DNA from: an uncultured Thiohalocapsa sp.
GTDB lineage: Bacteria > Pseudomonadota > Gammaproteobacteria > Chromatiales > Chromatiaceae
Assembly: GCF_913063425.1 (NCBI RefSeq)
Contig: NZ_CAJXYK010000011.1
Coordinates: forward strand, 62,001-126,000
Direction of reading: 5' to 3'
Length of the DNA stretch: 64,000 nt
The position numbers were made by a program, and so were the translations under genes. Below, one piece after another: positions 54,503 to 63,500 of this stretch. The notes under the pieces are model-generated. The model did no database searches. It was not told where the DNA came from and saw only the letters and a program-made list of their open reading frames with translations. Each line of letters opens with the position of its first letter. Positions within the stretch are counted from its first letter, which is position 1.

Positions 54503-55434
54503 GCGCTGGAGGGCGCCCCGACATGACCGATACGTCCCCTACACCCCGCCTGTCCCTCGGCCCCATCCCGTACTACTGGCCCAAGGCCCAGGTGGACGAC
54601 TTCTACGCCATGGTCGCCGACAGCCCGGCGGAGATCGTCTATCTCGGCGAGACCATCTGCGCCAAGCGCAACCAGGTGCGCCATGAGGATTGGCTTCAGA
54701 TCGCCGAGCGGCTCACGGCCGCGGGCAAGGAGGTGGTGCTGTCCACCCTGGCGCTGCTGGAGGCGGAATCCGAGCTCAAGCGGCTGCGTGCCCTCTGCGC
54801 CCAGGACGACTATCTGGTGGAGGCCAATGACCTCGGCGCCGTCCAGCTGCTGCGCGGGCGGCCCTTTGCCGTGGGCCACAGTGTCAACGTCTACAACGAC
54901 CGCACGCTGGCGCTGCTCGCCGCCGACGGCTGCAGACGCTGGGTGCTGCCGGTGGAGCTGACGCGGGACAGCCTGGCGGCGATGCAGCGCACCCGCCCCG
55001 CGGGCGTGGAAACCGAGGTCTTCGCCTACGGCCGGCTGCCGCTCGCGTACTCGGCGCGCTGCTTTACGGCCCGCGCGCGCGACCTGCCCAAGGACGACTG
55101 CCGCGACGCCTGCCTCGACCACCCGGACGGCATGGTGGTGGACACCCAGGACGACAATCGCTTCCTGGCCCTGAACGGCATCCAGACCCAGTCCGCGCGC
55201 AGCATGAATCTGCTGCCGGTGCTCGCCGACCTGCGCGGGCTCGGCGTGGACATCCTGCGGGTGAGCCCGCAGTCGCAGCACACCGGTAAGGTGCTCGAGG
55301 TCTTCCATCGCACCCTGACGGGCGAGCTTGAGCCAGCCGCAGCCGCCGCTGCGCTCACGCCGCTCATGCCCACCGGCCCCTGCGACGGCTACTGGCACGG
55401 CGCCGCCGGCATGGATGCGCTCGCCGCCGCCTGA
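54499..55434 (+). CDS. ubiV: Ubiquinone anaerobic biosynthesis protein UbiV (U32 family)
   Basis: 311-residue partner of UbiU; the heterodimer is required for anaerobic hydroxylation steps of ubiquinone synthesis. The Fe-S cysteines are C54 (ETICAKRNQV), C188, C201 and C205 (in CFTARARDLPKDDCRDAC). The start overlaps the ubiU stop. It is convergent with ubiT, the third component. Confidence 0.95.
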   Translation: MSAGGRPDMTDTSPTPRLSLGPIPYYWPKAQVDDFYAMVADSPAEIVYLGETICAKRNQVRHEDWLQIAERLTAAGKEVVLSTLALLEAESELKRLRALCAQDDYLVEANDLGAVQLLRGRPFAVGHSVNVYNDRTLALLAADGCRRWVLPVELTRDSLAAMQRTRPAGVETEVFAYGRLPLAYSARCFTARARDLPKDDCRDACLDHPDGMVVDTQDDNRFLALNGIQTQSARSMNLLPVLADLRGLGVDILRVSPQSQHTGKVLEVFHRTLTGELEPAAAAAALTPLMPTGPCDGYWHGAAGMDALAAA

Positions 55435-55611
55435 CCTCTTCAAATCATGGGGACGGTATACTGAATTCGGCCTGATGCGCGCGCCGTGGCGGTACCTTTC
55501 CGGACTTGGGGCGGTAACCCGACAAATGCGAGGACGGTAACCTTAACTCGGGGTCGCCCTCAGCGGCGGGGGCCAGATGGGGGAAGGGTCAATTGAACCC
55601 CGAGCTCCGGC

Positions 55612-56106
55612 TCAGGCGCGCTGGGTGCCGAAGCGGCTCAGCAGCTCCGTGGCCCGATTCATCACATCCAGCAGCGGGCCGACGCGGCCTTCCAGCTCGA
55701 TGCTGTCCAGCAGGTTCTTGGCGTAGAGCCCGAGCTCCGTGTCGCCGCCGAGCCGCAGCCGGCGGTTGAAGAAGAGGGTATCCGGGTCCTCGCGGCGGGT
55801 GGCGAGCAGCAGAAACTCGAAGGTGTTGCCCTCGATGCTCAAGTCATCCCGCGCGCCCGGCGGCGCGGCTTCCAGGCGGCCCTGGCGCAGGGTCAGCCGG
55901 TAGTCGAGCCGGGCGTCCTCGACACTGATGCGCATGACCTTGTGGTCCAGGAAGTCGAGCTCGCCCTCGCCCAGCTCGGGCTTGAAGACGCGGTTCAGGA
56001 TGCGCGCCAGCACGGCGCTGTTGAGCCGGCCCGGGATGAGCCCGAGCGGGAGGGTGAGCAGGGACGGCAGCCGTGGGGCGTGGGAGGTGTCGGTGCGTGC
56101 GGTCAT
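55612..56106 (-). CDS. ubiT: Ubiquinone anaerobic biosynthesis accessory factor UbiT (SCP2 domain)
   Basis: 164 residues with an SCP2 lipid-binding domain (about 35-140). UbiT carries isoprenoid quinone intermediates in the O2-independent pathway. Features: LPLGLIPGRLNSAVLARILN, DFLDHKVMRISVEDARLDYR and GDTELGLYAKNLLDSIE. The ATG at 56106 is preferred; the frame is open further. It is convergent with ubiUV and 84 bp downstream of idi. Confidence 0.9.
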   Translation of the reverse strand: MTARTDTSHAPRLPSLLTLPLGLIPGRLNSAVLARILNRVFKPELGEGELDFLDHKVMRISVEDARLDYRLTLRQGRLEAAPPGARDDLSIEGNTFEFLLLATRREDPDTLFFNRRLRLGGDTELGLYAKNLLDSIELEGRVGPLLDVMNRATELLSRFGTQRA

Positions 56107-56190
56107 GGCGAAGCTCGGCGGGGCGCGCGGTGTCAGGCGCTGGCGGCGAAACTGCACTGGGTCGTGCCGCTGCGGCGGCACGAGCCGGGA

Positions 56191-56784
56191 TCAGGCGGCG
56201 GAGATCATGCCGCGCGGGCGCAGCGCGTCGATCTCGGCGCGGAACTCGTTGCGCAGGCGCTGCCACTCCATGACGAACCAGGGCGTCACGCGGTCCGGCG
56301 CTTCGGCAATCAGCCGGTCCACATCGGCGCTGGGCATCCAGCGCCAGGCGGCGATCTCGCTTGGATTGACGTCGATGCGCACCGGCGCCGGGACCTTACC
56401 GACGAACACCGAGCACAGCTCGCGCTCGGCCCCAGAGTCGCCGAACAGGGCCTGGTATTGGAAGCGGTACAGGAATTTGAGGTCTGCGTCCACGGCCAGC
56501 TCTTCGCGCAGGCGCCGATGCACCGCCTGCTCGTAGGTCTCGCCGCGGCGGGGATGGCTGCAGCAACTGTTGGACCAGTACAGGGGCCAGAGCGGCTTCT
56601 TGCCGCTGCGCTGCTGCAACAGGACCTCGTCGTTCTCGGTGAACAGGAAGATCGAGAAGGCCCGGTGCAGCAGACCGTCGCCGAGGTGGGCATTGACCTT
56701 GGTCTCGTAGCCGGTGACGTTGTCCTCGCCATCCACGAGGATCAGCGGCTCATTGTCGAAGGATACGGTCTTGTGCTTGCTCAA
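56191..56784 (-). CDS. idi: Isopentenyl-diphosphate delta-isomerase, type I
   Basis: 197-residue Nudix-fold Idi-1 that interconverts IPP and DMAPP for isoprenoids. Conserved active-site region WSNSCCSHPRRGE with Cys74/75, catalytic Glu in the Nudix-like RRLREELAVDA, and C-terminal WRWMPSADVDRLI. TTG start with AGGAG 8 nt upstream. Same strand and upstream of ubiT, so probably co-transcribed with a quinone-synthesis gene whose side chain it helps supply. Confidence 0.93.
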   Translation of the reverse strand: MSKHKTVSFDNEPLILVDGEDNVTGYETKVNAHLGDGLLHRAFSIFLFTENDEVLLQQRSGKKPLWPLYWSNSCCSHPRRGETYEQAVHRRLREELAVDADLKFLYRFQYQALFGDSGAERELCSVFVGKVPAPVRIDVNPSEIAAWRWMPSADVDRLIAEAPDRVTPWFVMEWQRLRNEFRAEIDALRPRGMISAA

Positions 56785-57584
56785 CTGCGATCTCCTGCGG
56801 GTTTGGACCGCTCAGCGGTGCGTCGGCCTGCGGATGCTGGTCCGTCTGTCTTCGTCGGCTGCCGGCCGAAGGGGTTCCGGGCGGCGACGGACCATATCAG
56901 CCAGTCAGCGGCCGACAAAAGAGGTTGACACAACAAGCGTCAATTTAACTTGACGATGCGCAAATGACCATGCCGACACACGTCGCGTGACGCTTGCGAC
57001 CTGCAGTTGCTGCCCGCTTGACGCTGGTGGGTGGGGCAGGCTGGCCCTGGCAGCGGGACGCAACTGCGGCGTCAGGATGTTAAGCAATTTGCGGACCGTT
57101 GTTGGGTCCAGCCTGTCAGGGATATGCAGAACCGCGTGCAGGACGCTGTTCTGTCGGGATATCTCGCTGCTCGAATGGAGGTGCCCGAATGCGCGGAGCG
57201 CGCTGCCTGCCATGCCTGCACGTCAACTGTAAAGAAAGCTGACACGCCGCGCGAGCCGGTGATGAGGGTACACAGTGCGTCGCAAGGCTGTGCCGCGGCG
57301 CGATCCTCTGGCACGAGTCACGCCATCCGAGGGACGGGCAGACAGGGATCGTATTGGCGCCAGCATGGGTGAATCGCCATGAGCAAGACTGGTGCCAAGT
57401 ACCCGTCGTGCTGCCGACGCGCGCGCCGCGCCCGCGATGCCCGTATTTTGTCGCCGAATCCGCGCGCAACGCGACAGCGTCGCGGCCGCGCCGCCGCGCG
57501 GCATCCGCGCTCGGGTGGATCGCCGTGGTCCGTGAGGCTTTCCGATCGCGCTTCTTCCCAATCGACTCTCAAGGAGACCCACAC
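56785..57584. other. Intergenic region with palindromic operator-like site
   Basis: 800 bp between divergent idi and a lipase-like gene. At about 56938-56955 there is a palindrome, cgtcaa tttaac ttgacg, next to a ttgaca (about 56925); this could be an operator in the idi promoter region. No gene was supported in the rest. Confidence 0.45.
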
Positions 57585-58670
57585 ATGCGTCTGCGCGTTG
57601 CCCTAGTTCTGATTTGCGTCTTTTTCTGGTCCCAGCAAGCGCTTGCTGGCCGCATGCCGTACAGCGACTTGCTGTTATTCGGCGACAGCCTGACGGACAC
57701 CGGCAACGTCTACCTCGCCACAGGCGGGACCGTGCCCAACCCCGTCTACTATCCGAACCTGGGCCATTACACGGACGCTGCCACCTACGGCGAGCTGATG
57801 TGGCAGGCGCTGAACCTGCCGGGCAGCCTGACCCCGAGCCTCGCGGGCGGCACCAACTATGCCGTCGGGGGCGCGCGCTCGCGCTACGACAGCACCGACA
57901 TGACCGACCTGGGCGGCTTTCGCCTGCCGCCGCCCGTTGGCACGCCATCCGCGAGCAATCCCTCCGCAGGCAGCTTTCTCGGTCAGTTGGGCTTCTATTT
58001 CACCAACACCGGGGGCGTGGCCGACCCCTTCGCCCTCTACAGCGTCTTGATGGGCGGCAATGATGCGCGGGACATCGCCACGGTATCCGCCGTGTCGGGC
58101 ACAGCGGACGCCCTGGACCTGCTCACGCAATCCGTCGGCGATGTCACCGGCGGCATCGTGAGCCTGATCATGGCGGGCGCCCGCAATCTGTTGGTGCCCA
58201 CGGTCTCCAACATCGGGCTGACGCCGGAAGCCCTGGCTCTGGACGCGGTGAGCCCGGGTACGTCGGCTGCGCTCGGCGCCTGGGCGCAGGCCTACAACCA
58301 GGCGTTGGACGACGCACTCGATACAGCGCTGGACGCCTTCGCGGGCGTGGACGATCTGCGTCTCTGGCGGACGGACACCTTCGACCGGCTCGGCGAGGTG
58401 CTGGGCGACCCCGGGCGTTACGGGCTCATCAATGTCACCGATCCCTGCCTCGACGGCTACTTCGTCGACACCCTCATCAGCGAGCCCGTCACCCTGTGCC
58501 CAGAGCCTTCGACCTATGCCTTCTACGATAACGTGCACCCATCGAGCACCATCCACGGCATCCTCGCCGAGGACTTCCTGAACGCCGTGCCGGCGCCGGC
58601 GCCGCTGTTGCTGCTGCCGGCGGGTCTCGTGCTCATCGCCTGGCGCCGTCGCGGCGCTCCGACGGCTTGA
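57585..58670 (+). CDS. Secreted SGNH/GDSL lipase-like protein with PEP-CTERM-like tail
   Basis: 361 residues. Signal peptide MRLRVALVLICVFFWSQQAL; SGNH hydrolase block I LLLFGDSLTDTGNV with Ser35, block III LMGGND, block V YDNVHPSSTIH. C-terminal VPAPAPLLLLPAGLVLIAWR with Arg residues, the PEP-CTERM-like sorting pattern. AAGGAG 8 nt before the ATG at 57585. Likely an exported esterase or lipase; the substrate is unknown. The frame is open upstream without a ribosome-binding site. Confidence 0.88.
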   Translation: MRLRVALVLICVFFWSQQALAGRMPYSDLLLFGDSLTDTGNVYLATGGTVPNPVYYPNLGHYTDAATYGELMWQALNLPGSLTPSLAGGTNYAVGGARSRYDSTDMTDLGGFRLPPPVGTPSASNPSAGSFLGQLGFYFTNTGGVADPFALYSVLMGGNDARDIATVSAVSGTADALDLLTQSVGDVTGGIVSLIMAGARNLLVPTVSNIGLTPEALALDAVSPGTSAALGAWAQAYNQALDDALDTALDAFAGVDDLRLWRTDTFDRLGEVLGDPGRYGLINVTDPCLDGYFVDTLISEPVTLCPEPSTYAFYDNVHPSSTIHGILAEDFLNAVPAPAPLLLLPAGLVLIAWRRRGAPTA

Positions 58671-58928
58671 GGTTGGCGACGGTCGTCGGGGCGGCTGCGC
58701 CGGACCGATGCCGGCACTGCTGCGGCGAGAGAAGCGGTGCGGGCCATGGGCAGGCACCGGTAACGGCCTCTGCGAACGCGCGATGACCCCGCAGCTCGGC
58801 GTTTTGCGCGCTGGTTGGCGGTCTCGGGCGCTGCTTCAGGGTTCAATGGGGGTCGTGTGCTGTGGCGGCACAGGGCGTGCCCCGGCGGCGACCAACGACC
58901 CAGAACACCCCACGCGGAGACGCCAACA

Positions 58929-59621
58929 ATGCACAGCCAACCCTCACGCCTGCGCAGGGCCGTCATGCTGGCGGCCCTGACTGCACTTCCGTCTGCGGCC
59001 CAGGCCATGCTGATGGAATACACAGACCAGGCGAGCTTTCTCGCCGCCATCGAGAGCAGCTATCTCTTCGACGATTTCGATGGCGAATCCGGCCAAACGA
59101 GCATTGTCACCGGCGGCCCCGAGAACGGCTATGCCTATTCGGCGGAAGCGTCCTCGGATGATCTCTTCTTCGCGAACGTCACCGGGAACGCTGACAATCC
59201 CGCACTGACGACCTTCACCGCCGGGCCAACCATCGAGATCACCTTTACCGGGGCCCCCGTCACGGCGGTGGGCGGATTCTTCTTTCCAACGAATATCAAT
59301 GGGAATGTCTTCACCGGGACCATCACCCTGGACTTCAACGGCGGCGGCTCGGACAGCCTGCTGAATCCGGGGGTGTCCACCTTCAGCGGCTTCACGAGCA
59401 CTGTGCCCCTTGCCGGGCTCAGCATTGACACACAAGCCTGCGCTTCAACGTCCTGCTATCCGGCGCTGGACAACTTCTATGTCGGCGCCGCGGCCACAAC
59501 GAGCGATGCGCCGGTGCCGGCCACCGCCGCGCTGCTCGCGCTGGGGGTCGTCGGCATCGGCTTGCGCCGGGCCGCGACGCTGTCTGGCCAGGGCCAGGAC
59601 CAGGGCCGCCTTCCCGGTTAG
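58929..59621 (+). CDS. Exported protein with PEP-CTERM-like tail
   Basis: 230 residues. Signal peptide about 1-28 (RAVMLAALTALPSAAQA). Mature beta-rich domain with NINGNVFTGTITLDFNGGGS and a CASTSC pair. C-terminal PVPATAALLALGVVGIGLRR sorting-like helix, but the gene continues for a Gln/Gly-rich extension (GQGQDQGRLPG) beyond the basic cluster, unusual for this tail. Likely an extracellular matrix or surface protein of a PEP-CTERM-like set with the genes at 45910 and 57585. Confidence 0.8.
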   Translation: MHSQPSRLRRAVMLAALTALPSAAQAMLMEYTDQASFLAAIESSYLFDDFDGESGQTSIVTGGPENGYAYSAEASSDDLFFANVTGNADNPALTTFTAGPTIEITFTGAPVTAVGGFFFPTNINGNVFTGTITLDFNGGGSDSLLNPGVSTFSGFTSTVPLAGLSIDTQACASTSCYPALDNFYVGAAATTSDAPVPATAALLALGVVGIGLRRAATLSGQGQDQGRLPG

Positions 59622-59865
59622 CTGAAGCGGCGGGTGGAGCGCACTGCGGCTCAGGGTGTTGTCTGGAGGGCCGGGCTTCCGGCACCGAGGACGACCGTCG
59701 TCAGTGCAGGCCCTCGGTTCCAGTAGACGAGTTGTTGGTGGGCGCCGAGGTCGGGCTGTTCGCGCGATCCGGCGCCAAGTCAGGCTATTCTGGTAACCTG
59801 CCTGAAGTTGGCCCCAGCCGGGGCTGCAAGCCATGTGAGCGCCCAGCCTCGGGGCTCACCAAGGG

Positions 59866-60000
59866 AAACGCCGATTTATCGGCGTTTCCCGTGCGGGCCA
59901 GGACGGCCCGCCATTTTCAAGCGCCTAAGCGCTTGAAAATGAAGGAGCCGGGAAACGGCGTTTTCCGGTTCCGTCCGATTCTTGGGCAGGATGCCCAATA
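59866..60000. repeat. Multi-hairpin dispersed repeat, full copy C
   Basis: Five successive stems in 135 bp: aaacgccgat/atcggcgttt (59866-59887), gggcc/ggccc around 59895-59909, cattttcaagcgc/gcgcttgaaaatg (59912-59941), ccgggaaa/ttttccgg (59948-59968) and ttgggca/tgcccaa (59982-59998). Partial copies at 28076-28176 and 49361-49430. Intergenic, possibly a REP/RIP-type element or a structured RNA. Confidence 0.88.
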
Positions 60001-60028
60001 ATTCGGTGTCTCCCAAGAGCAACAGAAG

Positions 60029-60343
60029 ATGCCTGACACCCCAGCACCGCCACATATCGCGATCAGCCCGGGAACGGCGGGCGGACAGCCGCATATCGAG
60101 GGGCGCCGCGTCAAGGTTCGGGACGTCGCCTTTCAGCACGAGTATCTCGGACGCGCTGTTGACGAGATTGCCACCGAGTTGGACCTGACGCTCGCGGAGG
60201 TCCACGCGGCGTTGGCCTACTACTTTGATCATCGGGACGAGATCGAGCAGACCATCGCGGATCGCGACGCCTTCGTCGCGGCGATGAAGCGGCGCACGCC
60301 CTCATTGTTGTCTCGGAAGCTCGCTGCTGCGGAGGATGGCTGA
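60029..60343 (+). CDS. DUF433-family antitoxin
   Basis: 104 residues of the DUF433 family, small DNA-binding proteins usually paired with DUF5615-type PIN toxins. Visible helix-turn-helix-like region with PHIEGRRVKVRDVAF, then DEIATELDLTLAEVHAALAYYF. It overlaps the downstream PIN gene by 8 bp, the usual arrangement. The toxin is truncated, so the antitoxin may be an orphan or may neutralise another toxin. Confidence 0.85.
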   Translation: MPDTPAPPHIAISPGTAGGQPHIEGRRVKVRDVAFQHEYLGRAVDEIATELDLTLAEVHAALAYYFDHRDEIEQTIADRDAFVAAMKRRTPSLLSRKLAAAEDG

Positions 60344-60521
60344 GGTCCGGTTCTACGCCGACGAGCATATCCCCAAGTCCGTCATTTGGGGCGTGCGCCG
60401 ACGCGGTGCCGATATCCAGAGCGTCGCGGGTACGGTATTCATCGGGGCGATAGCGTCGCATATCTACGCCATTTGCTCATCGGTACGCTCGCTTTCGGCG
60501 CCTTCTCCGCCCCGCCCGTAG
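60336..60521 (+). pseudogene. Truncated DUF5615 PIN-like toxin
   Basis: The N-terminus matches DUF5615 proteins (MAEVRFYADEHIPKSVIWGV followed by RRRGADIQSV). After about 30 residues the homology ends, and the short remaining frame overlaps the 3' end of the large minus-strand gene. The downstream conserved acidic residues of PIN-like toxins are missing, so it is inactive. The junction near 60420-60477 probably marks the edge of an inserted segment. Confidence 0.7.
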
Positions 60522-63500
60522 GCCGACCTTCTTGTGAGCTGAGGTCTCGCTGCCACCCGTGCCTGGCGGTCCTGGCGGCGATTTTTCGGCACTTGGCAAC
60601 TCTGACCGGGCTCGCGCCGCGATCAATGTCGCATGCAATGCCCGGTGCCGGGAAAACGGCAGCCGACGTGTGATACTCAGCAGAGGGTCGCGCAGCGCCG
60701 ATGCCAACCGCGCAGAGGGCCGGATCAGTCCCGCCAGCAATCGGGCAAACTCTTCATCCGTGCCGCCAGGGTGTCTGATTGCTAGGCGATGTACCCAGGC
60801 GATGATTCGTTCGCTGAGCTCCGTTGTCGCCTCGGCGCCGAGCCATTCGGCGATCTCCGTCGTCGGCACGCCTCTGTCGTCGAAGTCATTCGCCCAGCTG
60901 TAGATCAGGTTGACGACCGAGTCGCGATCAGTCCTGTAACGAACCGCAAACTCCATCAGCGGGGTCAACAATTGAGGGTCGGACGCGATAACCGCGCCCA
61001 AGTCCATCTGCTCGAAGACCTGACCCAGGCGTTCAGCGGTCTCCTGAGCCAGCGTACCGTGGAACGTGGTCAAGAACAGCGTTTGCCAGGTTTCCGCGTG
61101 TTCTGGTTCAGCAGCCAGTCGTTCGATACATGCGTCAACGCGATCTGAGAAGGTTGCCGGAGCGAAACTCTGTGCCTTTTCCGGGCCAATGAGCGGGGTC
61201 AAAGCAACGGACCGGTCGCCGCCCCAAAGGCAGGCCAGGCTGTCCGCCAGCAGCGCCGGATCGCGCAGCAGGTATACGTCTTCGATCGGATCGGGTGCGC
61301 CGGACTCCAGGGAACCTAGGCGGTCCGCAAGCACGGACAGATCGAGCTTGGGAACAAGATCCGGGTGCCGACCCAGTATCGTGCCCAGACCCGCAAATAC
61401 GATATCTGCGACTTGAACCTGTACCGGCCAGGCGAGGTCCATGGTCGGTTCTTGACCGTCGGCGTAAAGGTCGTGGACCGGGAAAGGTGCCCAGACATCC
61501 AGGTCATCAGCCAGCGGTCGTGGACTCGCTCCGCCGGCGAGCAGGATGCCCGCAACGCGCCCCGCATGAACCCAGGCGGCCAGCAACTGACGGCGCGGTT
61601 CTATGCCGGCCTGTTCGGCCTCGGTTTGGAAGGCGCGGTAGGACAGGTCGACCAGGGTGCGCACGAGGTCAAGCTCTGACGCAAACTCCGGCTTGGACAA
61701 ATGCCCAATCTGTTCCTGGACGAGGGACAGTGCCTCGGGTAGGGAGTCCGCATTGGCCAGTAGCAGATCGATCAGGTGCAAGTGCCCGATCGGATGGAAC
61801 ATTTCCCGCGCAGCGCCTTGCAGAACCTCGCGCCGCTCAGCTACGTCGAGCGTAGCTACGCACCGATGGACGTCCGCCGGCAGCGGGCAGGGCAGGAGCG
61901 TGATTCGGCGTAGGCACTCGCCGAGGCCGCGTTCCGCTGGCACGGTCCGGACCAGGTTCTCCCAGCATCGCTCGGCGATGGGGCCGGCGGCGCAGCTGTC
62001 ATTACAGCGAACGAAGGTCAGCACGGCTGACAACGCCGGCGGGAAGCAGCGGTCGATTTTGAGCCTCTTGTCCTGCCACCATTCCTCCGTGAGCTCCGCG
62101 TAATGCTGGTCCGCCGACGACGCAGACAAGCTTGCTACCCGGCGAATTCGCTCATCGGCGGCACTGACAGCGCCCAACTCGCGCTCCACGGACTCGCAAT
62201 CCATCGATGCCCCGTCCCACCAGGCCGGGTTCTCGCGAAGCGCCTGTACCCTGAGCGCTCGGGAACTGGACAGCAGTTCTGTGTACGGAAAATAGTGCTT
62301 CCCCAGGGAATGACCCTGTTCATCGATCAGGTCAACGATTGGGCGGGACGATCCCGGCTCCGTCGCATTGCGGATTTGGACTGCTCGGCGCCGAGTCAGG
62401 TCGATGATCTCGGGCTCCTCGCCGGCAATGGCCGCTTCGACAGCGCCCAACAGTTCGGACCTGGCGAATTTCCGCTTTTCGACCTCGACCACGGACACCT
62501 CCGCCAGACCGAGCTGCTGCATGAACGACTGATCCTTGTGCAGCGCTTGTCGCAGGCTACGGGGCAGGGCCGGCACGAGTTTCAGCAGGTGCGAGCCGAT
62601 GACACTCAAGAGCTCGGGATCATCCTCCCCGAATATGGCCAGGATGGCGCTGCTGAGTTGACCGGCGGCGATCTCGACGGCGGCGGCGTCGGCCAACAAG
62701 CGCGGCTCAATGATCCGCTGGCAGATCCAGCTCATATAGCTCGTTGCATTCGAACGGCGTCGTTTTACAGCCCGCTTGCCGTCCTTTGCCTCGGGGATGA
62801 GCATAGGGAGCGCTGCGACCACCAGCGACGCGATATCCGTACCGACGCGGCTCATATCCGCATCGGACGTCTCTTCTGGCAACAGGTGTGCGACGTCTGC
62901 AACGCCTAGATACAGGTTGTCGAGCAGCCAATTCGCGCGCAGGTCCCGAATCCGCTCGCCAGCATCACGATCTTCCCAGACCTGCCTCATCGCTGTCGCA
63001 ACGGCGGACTGCGATGAGACGAAGAAGGGGCTTTCGCCGACGGCGTGGCGCGGATCGTTTCTGAACCGGAGCCCCCCAGTCTCCGCCAGGCAGGCTGCCC
63101 AGTAGCGCGCAAGCGTCAGCAGCGGCTCCGGTACCTGGAGTTTGCCCGCACGCGGCTGCGAGCGCTTCAGCCAATGCAGGATCTCCTCCGCCTCAAGGGG
63201 GATGAACCGGTAGTTCGAGGCCCGCAGCCGATGCAGATAGTCGAAGCGTTGCGCGTGACTCAGCCTGCCCCTTCCGACCAGGAGGTCGAGCACCTCGGCG
63301 ACGCCGATGATGAGCGTTTGACCCGTGGCGGGATATCCATTCAGGTGACGATCGTCGGTCCAAAGAAGGTCCCCGGTTTGTCCCTCGCGTTTGAGCAAAC
63401 CCTCAAGACAGGCAATGTACTGCCCCGTGCCCTCGTCCTCCGCTGGCATGGTCGGTACCAATCGGTACCGCTCCGACCGCTGGCCCTCGGCCACTCGATC

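Noticed and set aside
55435-55611. ggggacggtata and ggtaacc blocks after ubiV, suggestive of an IS or REP remnant
   Set aside because: Too short and no second copy in the window; left unassigned.
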